From: Caldifarciminota bacterium
GTDB lineage: Bacteria > Hydrothermota > Tepidihabitantia > SM23-42
Direction of reading: 5' to 3'
Length of the DNA: 6,774 bases
NCBI GenBank assembly: GCA_023128195.1
Contig: JAGMEL010000236.1
Span: 1-6,774 of the forward strand
Below the pieces are notes generated by a model. It saw only the letters and a list, made by a program, of their open reading frames with translations, was not told where the DNA came from and did no database searches. This document shows positions 5,470 to 6,774 of the stretch, piece by piece (positions within the stretch are counted from its first letter, which is position 1; every line of letters starts with the position of its first letter). A program made the position numbers and the translations under genes.

Positions 5470-6690
5470 ATGTCCTTGATAATACTTTTGTTAGTATGGG
5501 GGATTAATGGTGACGTCTTTGATACGTCAAATAATGATGATTCAAGTATTACAGTTGCTTTAGCAAGCAATACAGTTGTAGATTCATTAGAACACTTGAA
5601 AAGTTCGAAGCCTCCTGCTCCTCCGACAAAGGTTTTGCCAAAGGATAAACCCAATGATGCAGGTGGTAGTATTATTGTTACCTGGATAAAATCTTCTGAT
5701 GATGTAGAAGGAGATGAATTAGTAAAGGAGTATCTGATATTTCGTTCGGGTACTCGGGATGGGGAATTTGAATTGATCGAAACCGCGAGTAAGGGTTTTG
5801 AGAAATTTGTTGACGGTACGACAATTGACGGCACTCGATATTATTACATGGTAAAAGCCTCTGATGGCGTATTACACTCACAACCAGAAATAAGTGAAGC
5901 AGTTAGCTCGAGTGCTCAGTGGTTTCATACCGGTAGGGTAAACATGCTCGTGGCTGCAGTAATAATTTCCTTCCTTATATTATGGTTTATAAGACAGGCG
6001 AAAAGCGGTAAGGAGATTTACATCCGTCCAATTGCCGGATTAGAAGCGGTGGATGATGCAGTAGGAAGGGCAACAGAAATGGGCAAACCAATTATGTACA
6101 TTCCCGGTATTATGGACATGGATAACATGCAGACAATTGCCAGTGTAGTTATCCTTGGTAGAGTAGCACGTAAGGCAGCCCAATATGAGACCCCGCTCTT
6201 AGTCCCTTGCTCGAGGTCAATTGTCATGAGTGCTGCTCAGGAAACTGTCAAGGAAGCCTATCTCGATGTTGGCAGACCGGATGCATATAATGCGGACAAA
6301 ATCAGCTATTTGACCGACGACCAATTTGGTTATGCTGCCGGTGTCGATGGAATGATGCTCAGGGAAAAACCAGGTGCAATATTCTACATGGGTTGTTTTT
6401 ATGCTGAATCTTTAATCTTAGCAGAAACCGGACATTCTACCGGAGCCATTCAGATTGCCGGAACTGCTATGCCGTCTCAATTACCTTTCTTTGTTACGGC
6501 ATGTGATTACACGCTTATTGGAGAAGAGCTTTTTGCGGCAAGTGCATATCTTTCAAAAGAGCCCCTGCTTCTTGGAAGTCTCAAAGGACAGGATATGGGA
6601 AAGGCGATTTTAATTGCTGTTCTTGTAGGCGGAGTGATTTTGGTGAGTTTGGGATTCACGAAAATAATCGCCTGGTTGACGACTGGATAA
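5470..6690 (+). CDS. Membrane protein with FN3 domain and DUF6754 domain
   Basis: The product has 406 residues. Residues 2-12 are hydrophobic without a basic n-region and may act as a signal anchor. Residues about 46-145 resemble a fibronectin type III domain: a PPAPP entry, VTW at 70-72, an EYLIFRS strand at 87-93 and a YYYMVKASD strand at 124-132. A membrane segment spans about 157-175, followed by basic RQAKSGK. A soluble domain (about 183-372) then shows features I recall for DUF6754: KPIMYIPG at 206-213, PCSRS at 246-250 and FYMGCFYAES at 305-314. A second membrane segment covers about 378-398. The likely topology is FN3 outside and DUF6754 inside. The molecular function is unknown, and the assignment is from memory. 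The ATG at 5470 was chosen over the TTG at 5467 because of the promoter spacing. There is no Shine-Dalgarno. Confidence 0.82.
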   Translation: MSLIILLLVWGINGDVFDTSNNDDSSITVALASNTVVDSLEHLKSSKPPAPPTKVLPKDKPNDAGGSIIVTWIKSSDDVEGDELVKEYLIFRSGTRDGEFELIETASKGFEKFVDGTTIDGTRYYYMVKASDGVLHSQPEISEAVSSSAQWFHTGRVNMLVAAVIISFLILWFIRQAKSGKEIYIRPIAGLEAVDDAVGRATEMGKPIMYIPGIMDMDNMQTIASVVILGRVARKAAQYETPLLVPCSRSIVMSAAQETVKEAYLDVGRPDAYNADKISYLTDDQFGYAAGVDGMMLREKPGAIFYMGCFYAESLILAETGHSTGAIQIAGTAMPSQLPFFVTACDYTLIGEELFAASAYLSKEPLLLGSLKGQDMGKAILIAVLVGGVILVSLGFTKIIAWLTTG

Positions 6691-6694
6691 TTAA

Positions 6695-6774
6695 ATGAAG
6701 AAACAGATTCCTTTAATTATAACATTTATTGCAGGTATGGTGATGGTATTGCAGTTTTTTATTCCTCATAGACC
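6695..6774 (+). CDS. Start of a membrane protein gene, cut by the window edge
   Basis: The frame opens 4 bases after the stop of the FN3/DUF6754 gene and stays open for 26 codons to the end of the window. The start reads MKKQIP, followed by a hydrophobic run of about 17 residues and then FIPHR. This is a basic N-terminus plus a membrane segment, typical of an inner-membrane protein or signal anchor. Tight spacing suggests co-transcription with, and perhaps physical partnership with, the DUF6754 protein. There is no strong ribosome site. The family cannot be assigned from this fragment. Confidence 0.6.
   Translation, partial: MKKQIPLIITFIAGMVMVLQFFIPHR

Noticed and set aside
5463..5834. A 123-codon minus-strand frame opposite the FN3 domain
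   Set aside because: It is a shadow of the FN3 coding sequence, Ser/Pro-rich with no motif. The plus-strand frame has promoter and domain support.

Overview
This window looks like part of a bacterial genome from a poorly sampled, probably anaerobic lineage. The genes are compact and AT-leaning, and spacers between operons carry short-period degenerate repeats. One gene has a fibronectin III plus DUF6754 architecture that I associate with uncultivated phyla such as candidate division WOR-3 (Stahlbacteria). That placement is an inference with low to moderate confidence.

Layout. Four genes lie on the minus strand and are transcribed from right to left as two pairs. The first pair (5171 to 2917) encodes two acyl-CoA dehydrogenase homologues only 2 bases apart. 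The second pair (2776 to 291) encodes two glucose-1-phosphate adenylyltransferase homologues that overlap by 4 bases. A 140-base spacer divides the pairs. It holds a hairpin-forming array of 8-base units and a perfect-consensus promoter. On the plus strand, diverging from the acyl-CoA dehydrogenases, a gene at 5470-6690 encodes a membrane protein with an external FN3 domain and a DUF6754 domain. It is followed after 4 bases by the start of another membrane protein gene that runs off the window.

How the genes work together. Both minus-strand pairs show the same theme: one copy keeps the catalytic residues and its partner has lost them. In the dehydrogenase pair the losses are complementary. 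The copy at 4023-5171 keeps the catalytic glutamate and the TExxxGSD flavin motif but has lost the RxxF and ILGGxGY elements. The copy at 2917-4020 keeps those elements but has lost the glutamate and the TExxxGSD motif. This is the pattern expected of an obligate alpha2beta2 enzyme with one working site per heterodimer. In the glycogen-precursor pair the distal copy (291-1541) looks fully catalytic. The proximal copy has substitutions at three key positions and looks like a GlgD-like modulatory subunit.

Regulation. Two genes that begin transcripts, at 2776 and 5470, have no Shine-Dalgarno sequence. Their strong promoter matches place the likely transcription start at, or within a few bases of, the start codon. 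This points to leaderless or nearly leaderless mRNAs. The acyl-CoA dehydrogenase operon instead has a long structured leader and a perfect Shine-Dalgarno sequence.
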